From JALYTZ01 sp036559125 (GTDB taxonomy: Bacteria > Vulcanimicrobiota > Vulcanimicrobiia > Vulcanimicrobiales > Vulcanimicrobiaceae), in NCBI GenBank assembly GCA_036559125.1, contig DATBTT010000048.1, positions 1 to 64,000 of the forward strand: DNA of 64,000 bases, read 5' to 3'. A program made the translations under genes and the position numbers. Under the pieces are notes generated by a model. It worked only from the letters and a program-made list of their open reading frames with translations. It did not search any database and was not told the DNA's origin. Shown here one piece after another: positions 42,939-50,777 of this stretch. Position 1 is the stretch's first letter, and each line of letters starts with the position of its first letter.

Positions 42939-43580
42939 CTACAAGTTTACGATGTGGAAGAGTCTGAAAAAGAGCATGACCGAAAAAGTTGCGAGCGCGC
43001 AGCCGGCGATCACCTGCATGAGCGTGTGCGCCTTCAGGTATAAACGCGCCCAGCACACCATGGGGATAAGAACGAAGAAGGGCAAGAGTTCGCGGCCGTA
43101 CAGCAGGGTGAGGGCGACGAGCGGCGCCGTGATTCCAAGGGCGTGCGTGCTGATCTTCCAATAACGCGTGATGTACTGCACGACGATCGTCGAGAGCGTG
43201 TATCCGGCCATCGATGCGATGAGCAGCGCCGGCGCGTGCGTGAACCATAACGTGAGGGTGCCGGCCAAATAGAATACCACGAATGCTCCGAAGACGCGCT
43301 CGCGTTCTTCCCGGATCGACATGTCGAGATCCGATACGCGATCGGTTGCGTACAGCCAAAACACGTAGAGCATCGGACCGATCGAAGTAAAAAACGTACT
43401 TAAGAAGAGCAGCCACCAAAAACTCGTAATGTCGGTCGCGCGCGCATGCGCGAAAATGATGAACAGCGCCAACGCCGTCAGGAACGGGTTGAACACGGTG
43501 GAGAGGATCTTGGCCAGATCGCGCCAGACGCGGCGGTTCTTGATCGGCAGCGGCGCGACCGAGTGATGCTCGTGCACCAC
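42939..43580 (-). CDS. PAP2-like membrane phosphatase, poorly conserved active site
   Basis: The 213-residue protein has five to six predicted helices and the region WKISTHALGITAPLVAL and YLKAHTLMQVIAG, corresponding to PAP2 motifs 2 and 3. Motif 2 normally reads SGH; here it is STHA, and the first motif KxxxxxxRP is unclear, so activity is in doubt. PAP2 proteins remove phosphate from lipid carriers. The start is GTG 43580, or GTG 43577, behind GGAG. It lies 42 bases after the CAP gene. Confidence 0.7.
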   Translation of the reverse strand: MVHEHHSVAPLPIKNRRVWRDLAKILSTVFNPFLTALALFIIFAHARATDITSFWWLLFLSTFFTSIGPMLYVFWLYATDRVSDLDMSIREERERVFGAFVVFYLAGTLTLWFTHAPALLIASMAGYTLSTIVVQYITRYWKISTHALGITAPLVALTLLYGRELLPFFVLIPMVCWARLYLKAHTLMQVIAGCALATFSVMLFFRLFHIVNL

Positions 43581-43622
43581 TCCTACTAGGCCCGCGCGCC
43601 CGCAGACTCCTCTTAGAGCCTG

Positions 43623-44663
43623 CTAGTGAATCGGCGTCCCGAATTCCTGATCGTAGTAATCGCTGGAAAAACCGGGACTCGGGCCTTTTCCGTTGGGCAC
43701 GATTGCCAAGCCGACCCAAATAAAACTCGGGTTGACGAGGTTGAGGAACTTTTGCGTGTTGGCGTTGTTCGGGCACGTTGAGAAGTTAGCGGGCTGCGGA
43801 CAATTGGCGGCTTGCGCCATAATGTCGGTTTCCGCCGCGGGCCACGCGCTGGGGGTCTGTTTCTGGTCGATCGTGCTGCCCGTCGATGTGTACGTTCCAC
43901 CGTGCGATTGTTCGTACGAGACGGCGTTCACGCACGAGGGATCGCTGAAAGGACAGGCCGTCTGGTACGAGCCGGTCGTGCCCATGTAAGCGGCCCAGTG
44001 AGTCGCGCCTTCTTCGAGCGTCTCGTCGAAAACCAACGGCGAGGCGCCGTATGACGGTCTTGCGCGGTCGGTATTGACCTGTGTCAACCACGCAATCTGA
44101 TCGGGCGTCAACCGCGTCAGCGTCACCGGGCCGACTTGCGTGTTGAAACTCGTGATGTTGAACTTCTGGTGCAGCGTTGCATACCCCGATTGAAATATCT
44201 CCAGGTAGTTACTGCCCGGAATTAACGGCGTAATCGTAAACGACCCGTTGGGGGCGGTAGTAGCGCTCGCCGTAGGGTTTGCCGGCGGCGTCGCGCCTTG
44301 TACGATTTGTGGTTCGATGACGACTTCGGCACCGGCCACGGCGTTGCCGGAACCGGCTTCCAGCACCGTGCCGCTTGCATAGTATCCGGTTGGGACCGGC
44401 GTCGGCGAACCGCCGGGATTCGGGCTGGTCGAGGCACCGGGCGCGGGAGTCGGCGTCGATCCGGGCGCGGGCGAGCCCGACGCGCTCGGCTGCGGAGTTG
44501 GCGACGACGATGATCCGCCACCCGGCGGTACCGGAACGATGCCGCCGCCTCCACCGCCGCTACCGGCGATTGAAGGCAGCGACCCGCCGCCTCCGCTGCC
44601 GCCGCTGCACGCGCAAACCGTGCAAAGCAGAAAAAGCCCAAAGGTCGCGTTCGAGAATTTCAT
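43623..44663 (-). CDS. CAP-domain lipoprotein with Ser/Pro-rich linker and CarD-like domain
   Basis: The 346-residue protein has a lipobox (LLCTVCAC, Cys19), a 70-residue Gly/Ser/Pro linker (about 20-90), a carboxypeptidase regulatory-like fold (about 95-180: ASGTVLEAGSGNAVAGAEVVIE), then a CAP/SCP-like region: VNTDRARPSYGASPLVFDETLEEGATHWAAYM and FIWVGLAIVPNGKG. CAP proteins are extracellular with many roles. It lies 14 bases after the TadE-like gene and is probably cotranscribed with the pilus genes. Confidence 0.8.
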   Translation of the reverse strand: MKFSNATFGLFLLCTVCACSGGSGGGGSLPSIAGSGGGGGGIVPVPPGGGSSSSPTPQPSASGSPAPGSTPTPAPGASTSPNPGGSPTPVPTGYYASGTVLEAGSGNAVAGAEVVIEPQIVQGATPPANPTASATTAPNGSFTITPLIPGSNYLEIFQSGYATLHQKFNITSFNTQVGPVTLTRLTPDQIAWLTQVNTDRARPSYGASPLVFDETLEEGATHWAAYMGTTGSYQTACPFSDPSCVNAVSYEQSHGGTYTSTGSTIDQKQTPSAWPAAETDIMAQAANCPQPANFSTCPNNANTQKFLNLVNPSFIWVGLAIVPNGKGPSPGFSSDYYDQEFGTPIH

Positions 44664-44676
44664 CGCGTGCGGTTCT

Positions 44677-45342
44677 CTAACAGCCGCCGCCGTTGGACGG
44701 CGGCGGCGTGGGAAGCCCAGGCATCGGGGTCGGAAGACCGACGGTACCGTTGGCAGTTATGCTATTGAGCGTTGCGTCGTGGGCTTTGCTTACGCAATAC
44801 AAGATGATCCCCGGGTACGCCGAGTGCGCGAACGCGCTGCTCGCGTTTGTCTTAGCGAACAACGCCCCGAGAATCGGCTGCAAGTATTTTGGTATGCTGA
44901 CTCCGGCATTCGACGTTATTTGCGTTGCGGCAATGAAGCGCGATGCCAGAAACGATGCGCCGCCCAAATCGGTAAACGTTACTTGGCACGTCGAACTCGT
45001 TACCGAGCCGGACCCGTCCACCGCTGCGTCCGGGCTCCATAGTGGCGGCGTCGACGGCCCGGGGTACGGCGCGCTGTTGGTATATACGCCCGCCGGAGCC
45101 GTCGGGCATGGCACGGGCTGCGTGCCGCCGGCGAGATTTGCATAGATGTCGGCGGCAGTATACGCCTGCGTCTGTCCCTGTACGAACGATTCGACGCCCG
45201 CATAGCGCATGCCAAGTTGGGTGCGTTCGTTTACGATACCGAAATGCGCAATGTAGAGCATCGCAAAAATGACGAACAACCCAACCGGCATCATGAGCAG
45301 GGTTTCGACCAGCGTTTGACCGCGCATCGTCTCTAGTTGCAT
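44677..45342 (-). CDS. TadE-like minor pseudopilin (third of the set)
   Basis: The 221-residue protein has the prepilin-like motif RGQTLVETLLMMPVGLFVIFAMLYI: Gly, then Glu at +5, then a hydrophobic helix. The rest is a secreted beta-rich domain with cysteines, ending in a Pro/Gly-rich tail. The start is ATG 45342 (overlaps the upstream gene by 10 bases) or ATG 45327. TadE-type proteins help assemble the Flp pilus. Confidence 0.8.
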   Translation of the reverse strand: MQLETMRGQTLVETLLMMPVGLFVIFAMLYIAHFGIVNERTQLGMRYAGVESFVQGQTQAYTAADIYANLAGGTQPVPCPTAPAGVYTNSAPYPGPSTPPLWSPDAAVDGSGSVTSSTCQVTFTDLGGASFLASRFIAATQITSNAGVSIPKYLQPILGALFAKTNASSAFAHSAYPGIILYCVSKAHDATLNSITANGTVGLPTPMPGLPTPPPSNGGGC

Positions 45343-46217
45343 GAGTAATTCCCGGCTTGCAGCGCGCCCGCCCACGGCCGCAAACGGCCGACCCCGTACC
45401 AGTTGACGTTTACTTTCATGGCGGAATAGTCGACCGTGTATGCAGCGCTCGGATAAGCATTCGCCCATTGCGTTTCAACGGGCTGATACACCTGATTTGT
45501 GGAGGGATTGATGGCCGTTCCCGGATCGAAAGACTCGCTTACTATTGGAGCGACTACGCCCGCCGCACGACCGATCGCCTGAAATTGGCCGGAAACGTGC
45601 AGCAGAGACGATGCGAAATACGGAACGCTATGACACGCGACCACGTCGGCCTCGGTCGGGGTGCCGCTGCACTTTTTGCCCTGGCACTGACCGGCGTACG
45701 GCTGCGTGTTGACGTTGAACGCGAAGGCGCAATCGAAGTTCGAGCAGTCCGATTGAATTGCCCGGAGGGCTTTTTTTTGATCGGCCTGTTGTCCGCCCTC
45801 GGTGAAGTTGTTGCCCTCTTGAAGTACCTGCAGATTCCCTTGATAAGCGCCGACGGCCTGATTGTATTCGGCGACCAAAGTCCGATAGTTCTGGTCGCAA
45901 CTGCCCCCGGCGGTTGGATCGCATTGCCCAAAACCGTCGATCGTATCCAGGATGGCCTGATTGAGATAGCGGATCCGGTTTTCGTCAACCGCGCTAGCGT
46001 AGAGCATCGTAGAGATTTCATTGTAAACGTTTGCTTGCACGGAAAGCGCTGCGGCGGCTCCAGAATCGGCGGCATTCTGTGCGCGGATGTGCCACGTAAC
46101 GATGTTCACGTAATTGCTGAGGAAAAAGAGCATGGTCAGCAACATGATGATGCCGAAGGACCAAAACGGAAGCGTTTGGCCTCTCTGGGCTTCCCGCGAC
46201 GCAAGCTGCTTCAGCAT
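45333..46217 (-). CDS. TadG-like minor pseudopilin
   Basis: ATG 46217 overlaps the upstream stop by 7 bases. The 294-residue protein has AQRGQTLPFWSFGIIMLLTMLFFLSNYVNIV: the processing Gly is present but Glu+5 is replaced by Phe, as often in TadG-like proteins. The rest is a large extracellular domain (QNAADSGAAAALSVQANVYNE) with several Cys residues. It belongs to the Tad minus-strand operon. Confidence 0.82.
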   Translation of the reverse strand: MLKQLASREAQRGQTLPFWSFGIIMLLTMLFFLSNYVNIVTWHIRAQNAADSGAAAALSVQANVYNEISTMLYASAVDENRIRYLNQAILDTIDGFGQCDPTAGGSCDQNYRTLVAEYNQAVGAYQGNLQVLQEGNNFTEGGQQADQKKALRAIQSDCSNFDCAFAFNVNTQPYAGQCQGKKCSGTPTEADVVACHSVPYFASSLLHVSGQFQAIGRAAGVVAPIVSESFDPGTAINPSTNQVYQPVETQWANAYPSAAYTVDYSAMKVNVNWYGVGRLRPWAGALQAGNYSCN

Positions 46218-46885
46218 GTCGGCGCCCCCGCATCCCAGGAATAAATCGTGTTTTCGGTTGTGCCGGCCGTATACGGATCCAAGTTCGTTCCCGCGATTGC
46301 TTGATAGCTCGCCGGCCGTTGGCTGGGCCAGCCGATCGATGAAAACGTGTCGGCGTGGTAATACCACTCGGAGAAACGGCCGTTTTTGCCGTTGCCCGTG
46401 TAATCAATCGTTTGCGCGAAGTACATGCAGTGCGGTGCCGGATACGTGCAAGCGCCGTTCGGCGCGCAGTAGTTGTTGAGATTCGCGCTGACGCTGAATT
46501 GATACGGAGGAGGCGTCCCTCCCTGGGCCGTCGGCGTGTAGGGTTCGATATCCGCGCCGCTTATCGTAAGCGAACTGGGCATCCCCGGTACGAACGCTAG
46601 GCCCGGCATCGTCGTGGTCGCTTGCCCGATGATCACGCCGGGGCGCGGCGTACTGAGCGAAATATTGCTTTGCGCTATCCCCGGAAAAACCGCCGCCGCT
46701 AGCGGCCCCGGCGAAGTGCCGCCGTTGGCGGCTGAATTCGAGGCGACAAAAGCAGCGCCGTCGGCCGAGACCTGCCCGAACCCGTAGAGTGCGATCTGGA
46801 GCGCGCCCAACATCATCATGAGTGCGACCGTAAGCATGATCGCGGTTTCCGGCAGGGTGTTCCCACGCATCACATCATGTTTCAT
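46211..46885 (-). CDS. TadE-like minor pseudopilin
   Basis: The 224-residue protein has MRGNTLPETAIMLTVALMMMLGALQIALYGFGQV: the Gly-N-T-L-P-Glu cleavage motif and a hydrophobic helix. Its secreted domain has cysteine pairs. It overlaps the Flp pilin gene by 4 bases (ATGA) and the next gene by 7 bases, typical for translational coupling. It is a probable minor pilin in the Tad system. Confidence 0.85.
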   Translation of the reverse strand: MKHDVMRGNTLPETAIMLTVALMMMLGALQIALYGFGQVSADGAAFVASNSAANGGTSPGPLAAAVFPGIAQSNISLSTPRPGVIIGQATTTMPGLAFVPGMPSSLTISGADIEPYTPTAQGGTPPPYQFSVSANLNNYCAPNGACTYPAPHCMYFAQTIDYTGNGKNGRFSEWYYHADTFSSIGWPSQRPASYQAIAGTNLDPYTAGTTENTIYSWDAGAPTC

Positions 46886-47067
46886 GGATTCACGTTGATG
46901 TTGGTTAGGCCGCTGCCGGTCGTTTGCAAGACGTGCTGGAGTGCCAGGACCATGCCCGCGAGTCCGAATATCATCGGAATTGCGGCGACTGCAGAAATGA
47001 CGGCATATTCCACCAGCGCTCCCCCTTGATCGTCTGCGATGAATGTCCGTAGATCCTGAATGCACAT
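46882..47067 (-). CDS. Flp-type pilin (minus strand copy)
   Basis: The 61-residue protein has the Flp motif GGALVEYAVISAVAAIPMIFGLAG: cleavage at G, Glu at +5 and Tyr at +6, then a hydrophobic helix. It is one of two Flp pilins in the locus; the other is at 49131. It sits 6 bases after the secretin gene. Confidence 0.88.
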   Translation of the reverse strand: MCIQDLRTFIADDQGGALVEYAVISAVAAIPMIFGLAGMVLALQHVLQTTGSGLTNINVNP

Positions 47068-47072
47068 CGGCT

Positions 47073-48503
47073 TTATCTCGTAATCACGTACGGCGTCATC
47101 ACGAAGACGACGTCGGTTTCGTCGCGCTGATATCGGACGTCGCGAAAGAGCCGGCCGATGATGGGCAACTTTCCGAGCAGCGGCACTTCATCGACGTTTC
47201 GCTGTTCTTGATGGCGCAACAGACCGCCCATGATGATGCTTTCGCCCGGCTGCGTCACTAATTCCGTCGAGAGTTTGCTTTCCTTGAGCGCCGGTATGAC
47301 GAACCCATTGATGTTGACGCCGTCTTGAAAATCCAGATCCGAAACCTCCGGCGCGATCTTCGTTTGCACGTTGCCGTTTCCGAGCAGGACCGGCGTGATG
47401 TCGAGTTTGACCCCAAACTCCTTATACGTGATGCTGACCTGGCCCAGGCCCGTTGAAAACGGAATCGGAATCTCGCCGCCGACCAAAAAATTAGCTTCGT
47501 TGCCGGGCATCGTTACGAGATTAGGCGCGGAGAGAACTCGCGCGTGCCCCTGTTGTACCAGCAAGTCGATTTGCGGGGCAAGCACGGTCGTTCGGAAGAA
47601 CGGCCCGAGGCGAAACGGATCGAGCGGGAATTTGTTTTGTTCGACGATCGGGAAACTCGGTGCGCCAAGTACGACATGTCCGGTTGAGTCCAAGTTGCCG
47701 GCATTGAGTTTGACTCCGAGTTGCGAAAGCGCAGTCCGGTCGACTTCGAGCACGTTGACGCGAACGTCGATCTGGGTTTCGAGTTCGGTGCCGAGACGGT
47801 CGATGAGCTGGCCGGTGGCCGACAGATAGCGACCCGAGAGCGCCCGAACGTGGTCGAGCACTTCTTGCCGGGTTGCCTCGTCGCGCACGCGGCCGCTTAC
47901 GATCACGTTGCCTTTGCCGTCGGGGTCCACGCGAATGTCCTGCGCGCCCGGAAGGCCGGCGACCTGATCCTGAAGATCGCCTAGCGGGTGAGCGACCAGA
48001 ACCGCATTTACGATGGTGTACTTCTCGGCTTTCGCGACTGCGGCAAAACGCCCCAGGATGTCGCCGATCGCTTGAAAGTGCGCGCCGTCGGAGACGGTTC
48101 CGCGCACGACGATCGTGTGTCCGAAGTCTTGTACCTGCACTTCATTCGAATCGATGGTGGAGCGCAACATTTGTGCGACGATATCGACGCTGCTCGACGT
48201 GACCGTGAGATCTATGGCGTGTTGCATCGGGGCCTTCGCACTACCGTTCCAGATCAGAATCGTCGTTCGACCGGGAGCCTTCGCCGTAAGGAGCAACTGC
48301 GAGGTGCCGATGGGCACCACGGTCACGACGTTTTTATCGCCGACCGCGACGCGCTGAAGGCGCGTATACGTCAACACGGATGTGTGCCCGGTTTGCAACG
48401 TCAGGAGGTGCGTGCTCGCGTCGGCCCCCGCCGTGCCCGTGGAGGCGAAGGCGCTGAAAAGTACGACTGCAACGGCGCGAAGCATATGGGCGAAGTGTTT
48501 CAC
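47073..48503 (-). CDS. Tad secretin (RcpA/CpaC), outer-membrane pore
   Basis: The 476-residue protein has a signal peptide, then an N-terminal pilus-associated domain (about 28-95: LTLQTGHTSVLTYTRLQRVAVGDKNVVTVVPIG), BON-like repeats (about 100-250), and the secretin domain (about 255-470: VLSAPNLVTMPGNEANFLVGGEIPIPFSTGLGQVSITYKEFGVKLDITPVLL, GESIIMGGLL). The closing RHQEQRNVDEVPLLGKLPIIGRLFRD is the classical secretin end. The start GTG 48503 has no Shine-Dalgarno; a -10 box CATAAT lies 8 bases upstream, which would give a leaderless mRNA. Confidence 0.93.
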   Translation of the reverse strand: MKHFAHMLRAVAVVLFSAFASTGTAGADASTHLLTLQTGHTSVLTYTRLQRVAVGDKNVVTVVPIGTSQLLLTAKAPGRTTILIWNGSAKAPMQHAIDLTVTSSSVDIVAQMLRSTIDSNEVQVQDFGHTIVVRGTVSDGAHFQAIGDILGRFAAVAKAEKYTIVNAVLVAHPLGDLQDQVAGLPGAQDIRVDPDGKGNVIVSGRVRDEATRQEVLDHVRALSGRYLSATGQLIDRLGTELETQIDVRVNVLEVDRTALSQLGVKLNAGNLDSTGHVVLGAPSFPIVEQNKFPLDPFRLGPFFRTTVLAPQIDLLVQQGHARVLSAPNLVTMPGNEANFLVGGEIPIPFSTGLGQVSITYKEFGVKLDITPVLLGNGNVQTKIAPEVSDLDFQDGVNINGFVIPALKESKLSTELVTQPGESIIMGGLLRHQEQRNVDEVPLLGKLPIIGRLFRDVRYQRDETDVVFVMTPYVITR

Positions 48504-48510
48504 AGGCGCA

Positions 48511-48516
48511 ATTATG
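48511..48516 (-). promoter_or_regulatory. -10 element candidate for secretin operon
   Basis: CATAAT on the minus strand lies 7 bases before the GTG start codon; a transcript would begin at or next to the GTG. The -35 region would fall on the GTTAAC cluster. Confidence 0.35.
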
Positions 48517-48530
48517 ACACAGGCGCTCGG

Positions 48531-48580
48531 CGTTAACGCGTTAACGGTTTTTGACGTTAAGTTAACTTTGGTTTTAACCT
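48531..48580. promoter_or_regulatory. GTTAAC repeat cluster in the divergent tad control region
   Basis: GTTAAC occurs at 48532, 48540 and 48561, with near copies at 48555 (CGTTAAG) and 48573 (TTTAAC). Two of them form CGTTAACGCGTTAACG. TTGACG (48551-48556) may be the plus-strand -35 box. This looks like an operator set for one dimeric regulator acting on both operons. Confidence 0.55.
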
Positions 48581-48650
48581 ATTGCGCTGCTTTCGAGCCA
48601 CGTGCAGTATGGAGCCATCGGCCCGCATCGGGCGGATTCTCGAAGCTGGG

Positions 48651-49118
48651 ATGGAGGGTTTACCAATCCTGAAGCAAGTTGCGTTGGTCGCACTGGTTGG
48701 AGTTGCCGGTCTGGTAGCTCCGGCGGTTGCAGCTGAGCACGGCAAACCCGTGGTCGTTTCCACCACCCCGACCACGGGTGCCCTCTCACTGCACGTCGAG
48801 CCGGCGACCGGAGCGGAGGCCGTGCGCGTAAACTGCGCCGGACCTGCAAATGCGCCGGTCACCATCACGCTCTTCGCGACGCTGTCGTCGGACATTCCGA
48901 CGGTGGTCGTTAGCCGCCACGACTTCACGATCGATCGCAGCGGGCAGCTTTCGACGACGATTTCGATCGCGTCGGACTTTGTTCGCGGCAGCATACTCAC
49001 GGTACGCGTGACTTCGCTCGATACCGTCGTACCCGCGCAAGCTTCACTGTTGGTAGGCGCTCCAAACCCACACGTTTCGGTTCCGCTCGAACAGCTACCG
49101 GCCATCTTCACGCATTAA
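48651..49118 (+). CDS. Secreted hypothetical protein heading the plus-strand tad operon
   Basis: From ATG 48651 the product is 155 residues: a signal peptide (LKQVALVALVGVAGLVAPAVAAE) and a beta-sandwich-like body (TGALSLHVEPATGAEAVRVNC, TISIASDFVRGSILTVRVTSLDTVV). It is 13 bases before the Flp pilin. No family is recognised. A periplasmic role in pilus assembly is possible from position only. An in-frame ATG at 48609 is a longer alternative. Confidence 0.6.
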   Translation: MEGLPILKQVALVALVGVAGLVAPAVAAEHGKPVVVSTTPTTGALSLHVEPATGAEAVRVNCAGPANAPVTITLFATLSSDIPTVVVSRHDFTIDRSGQLSTTISIASDFVRGSILTVRVTSLDTVVPAQASLLVGAPNPHVSVPLEQLPAIFTH

Positions 49119-49130
49119 GGAGATTCACAC

Positions 49131-49292
49131 ATGCTCGCTACGTTACAAACATTCATCCGCGACGACGAAGGCGCCACCATGGTGGAATACGGCCTCATGG
49201 TCGCCCTGGTCGCCATCGCGTGCATCATCGCCGTAACCGCGCTCGGTACCAAACTAAGCGCGCTGTTCACCAGCACCTCCAACGACGTTTAA
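49131..49292 (+). CDS. Flp-type major pilin (plus strand copy)
   Basis: The 53-residue protein reads IRDDEGATMVEYGLMVALVA: Gly then Glu+5 Tyr+6, a hydrophobic helix, and a short polar tail. It is small enough to be missed by length-limited gene finding. AAGGAG lies 8 bases before the ATG. It is followed by a strong hairpin before the prepilin peptidase, so its mRNA is probably made in excess of the rest. It is likely the main Flp subunit. Confidence 0.93.
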   Translation: MLATLQTFIRDDEGATMVEYGLMVALVAIACIIAVTALGTKLSALFTSTSNDV

Positions 49293-49314
49293 GTCGAAGG
49301 AATGCATGCGACTT

Positions 49315-49348
49315 GACGGATACCGCCAGTCCACAGGCGGTATCCGTC
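49315..49348 (+). other. Hairpin after the Flp pilin gene
   Basis: GACGGATACCGCC and GGCGGTATCCGTC form a perfect 13-bp stem with the loop AGTCCACA. There is no T-run, so it probably protects the 3' end of a processed pilin mRNA or weakens readthrough, rather than stopping transcription fully. Confidence 0.75.
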
Positions 49349-49367
49349 GACAAGCTGCTCGCGCACA

Positions 49368-49901
49368 ATGCCGATGCAACACGCGATCGAATTTCTAGCC
49401 TTAGCCGCTTGCGGCGCGGGCGCGATTACCGACATCCGTTCGAAGCGCATCCCGAACGCTTTGACGTTGAGCGCGGCGGTCGTGGCGCTCGCCCTACATG
49501 CGATGCTGGGTCCCGTCTCTTTGGCAAAGGCGGCGCTCGTTATGGTCGTGGTGCTGGCCGCCGGGATAGCGGTTTTTCGCCTCAAGCTTATAGGCGGAGG
49601 CGATGTCAAGCTCGTCGCGGCGATTGCCGGGGCGTTCGGATTCCCGGACGCGGTACCGTTCGTGCTGTACACGATGGTTGCCGGAGGGGTCCTCGCGATC
49701 GCATATGCGTTATCGCGCGGAACGCTTAGGCAAACCGTTCAAAATACACTAGTGGCAACGCAGCCGTTGCTGTATCGCCGCCTACCGGTTGCGCTTCCGG
49801 CGACTACCGAAAAGATGCCGTACGGACTGGCGATCTTTATCGGTGCGAGCTTCGTCGTTCTCTCCCACGCCTATGCGCCGTTTCTTCGCTTCCCGGTCTA
49901 A
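49368..49901 (+). CDS. Prepilin peptidase, A24 family (TadV/CpaA-like)
   Basis: The 177-residue protein has about six helices with the catalytic aspartates: AITDIRSKRIPN (Asp22) and KLIGGGDVKLVAA (GGGD motif). It lacks the N-methylase domain of type IV prepilin peptidases, as in TadV. It cleaves the Flp pilins. It follows the pilin by 75 bases with the hairpin between. Confidence 0.93.
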   Translation: MPMQHAIEFLALAACGAGAITDIRSKRIPNALTLSAAVVALALHAMLGPVSLAKAALVMVVVLAAGIAVFRLKLIGGGDVKLVAAIAGAFGFPDAVPFVLYTMVAGGVLAIAYALSRGTLRQTVQNTLVATQPLLYRRLPVALPATTEKMPYGLAIFIGASFVVLSHAYAPFLRFPV

Positions 49902-49910
49902 GGGTCACCC

Positions 49911-50777
49911 ATGAATACGCGCCGTACCACGATCGTCGTTGCCATTTTGCTGGCAATCGGAACCGGTTGGCTGACGCTGACGTACCTACGTTCGTTCCAG
50001 CAGGCCAATGCGCCGGCAAACGAGTTGCGCCGCGTCTTCGTCGCGACTCAAGACATACCGGCGCGCACTCAGATCAATCCCGTCATGTTCCGAAGCGAAA
50101 CGCGCCCCGTAAAACAGGTCGATCCCGACGCTATCGGCGATCCCATGCGGATGGCGGGGAGCATTTCGCTCATCACGATCCCCGCGGGCTCGGTGCTCAC
50201 GGAATCAAAAGTGGGTCATCCCGTCGACGTCGGACTTTCCGTTCGGCTCAAGCCCGGCTTGCGCGCCGTATCGATCGCCGTCGATCGCGTCAAAGGAGTT
50301 TCGGGTTTGCTCGAACCGGGCGACCGCGTCGACGTCATCGCAAGCGTTCCCAAGGAAGCCGGCAAGGGCCCGCGCGCGGTTACGATCATACGCGGCGCGA
50401 CCGTTCTTGCGGTAGGCGTTACGCTGGAAACGGCGCAAGCGACGCCCTCGCCGGAGGAACAAAGCGCGCAAACCGTGACGCTCGGCGTAACCCCGAAACA
50501 AGCCGACCTGCTCACCGTCGCCGACAACAACACGTCCCTTCGACTCGCGCTGCGCTCGCCGCGCGAGAAATTGCGTTCCGAACCGGTCGAAGCGCTGGAT
50601 CTCAACGGTCTAGCCGACCCAAGCATGGGGGGCGGCCGGTTTTCCGCTCCGGTTACTCCCCCGGTGCTTGCCGCAGCTCCCGCCGGCGCGCCGTTTCGTG
50701 CCGATCCGCCGCCGGCGCCGGCTCGGCGTGCGTCGAGCGGAATCGTCGTCATTGAAGGGTCCGGAGTGGAGCAATGA
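49911..50777 (+). CDS. CpaB/RcpC-family Flp pilus assembly protein
   Basis: The 288-residue protein has an N-terminal membrane helix (8-28), the SAF domain opening VFVATQDIPARTQINPVMFRSE, a RcpC segment VGLSVRLKPGLRAVSIAVDRVKGVSGLLEPGDRVDVIAS and a CpaB end. It acts in the periplasm near the secretin. It lies 9 bases after the prepilin peptidase and overlaps the next gene by 4 bases. Confidence 0.92.
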   Translation: MNTRRTTIVVAILLAIGTGWLTLTYLRSFQQANAPANELRRVFVATQDIPARTQINPVMFRSETRPVKQVDPDAIGDPMRMAGSISLITIPAGSVLTESKVGHPVDVGLSVRLKPGLRAVSIAVDRVKGVSGLLEPGDRVDVIASVPKEAGKGPRAVTIIRGATVLAVGVTLETAQATPSPEEQSAQTVTLGVTPKQADLLTVADNNTSLRLALRSPREKLRSEPVEALDLNGLADPSMGGGRFSAPVTPPVLAAAPAGAPFRADPPPAPARRASSGIVVIEGSGVEQ

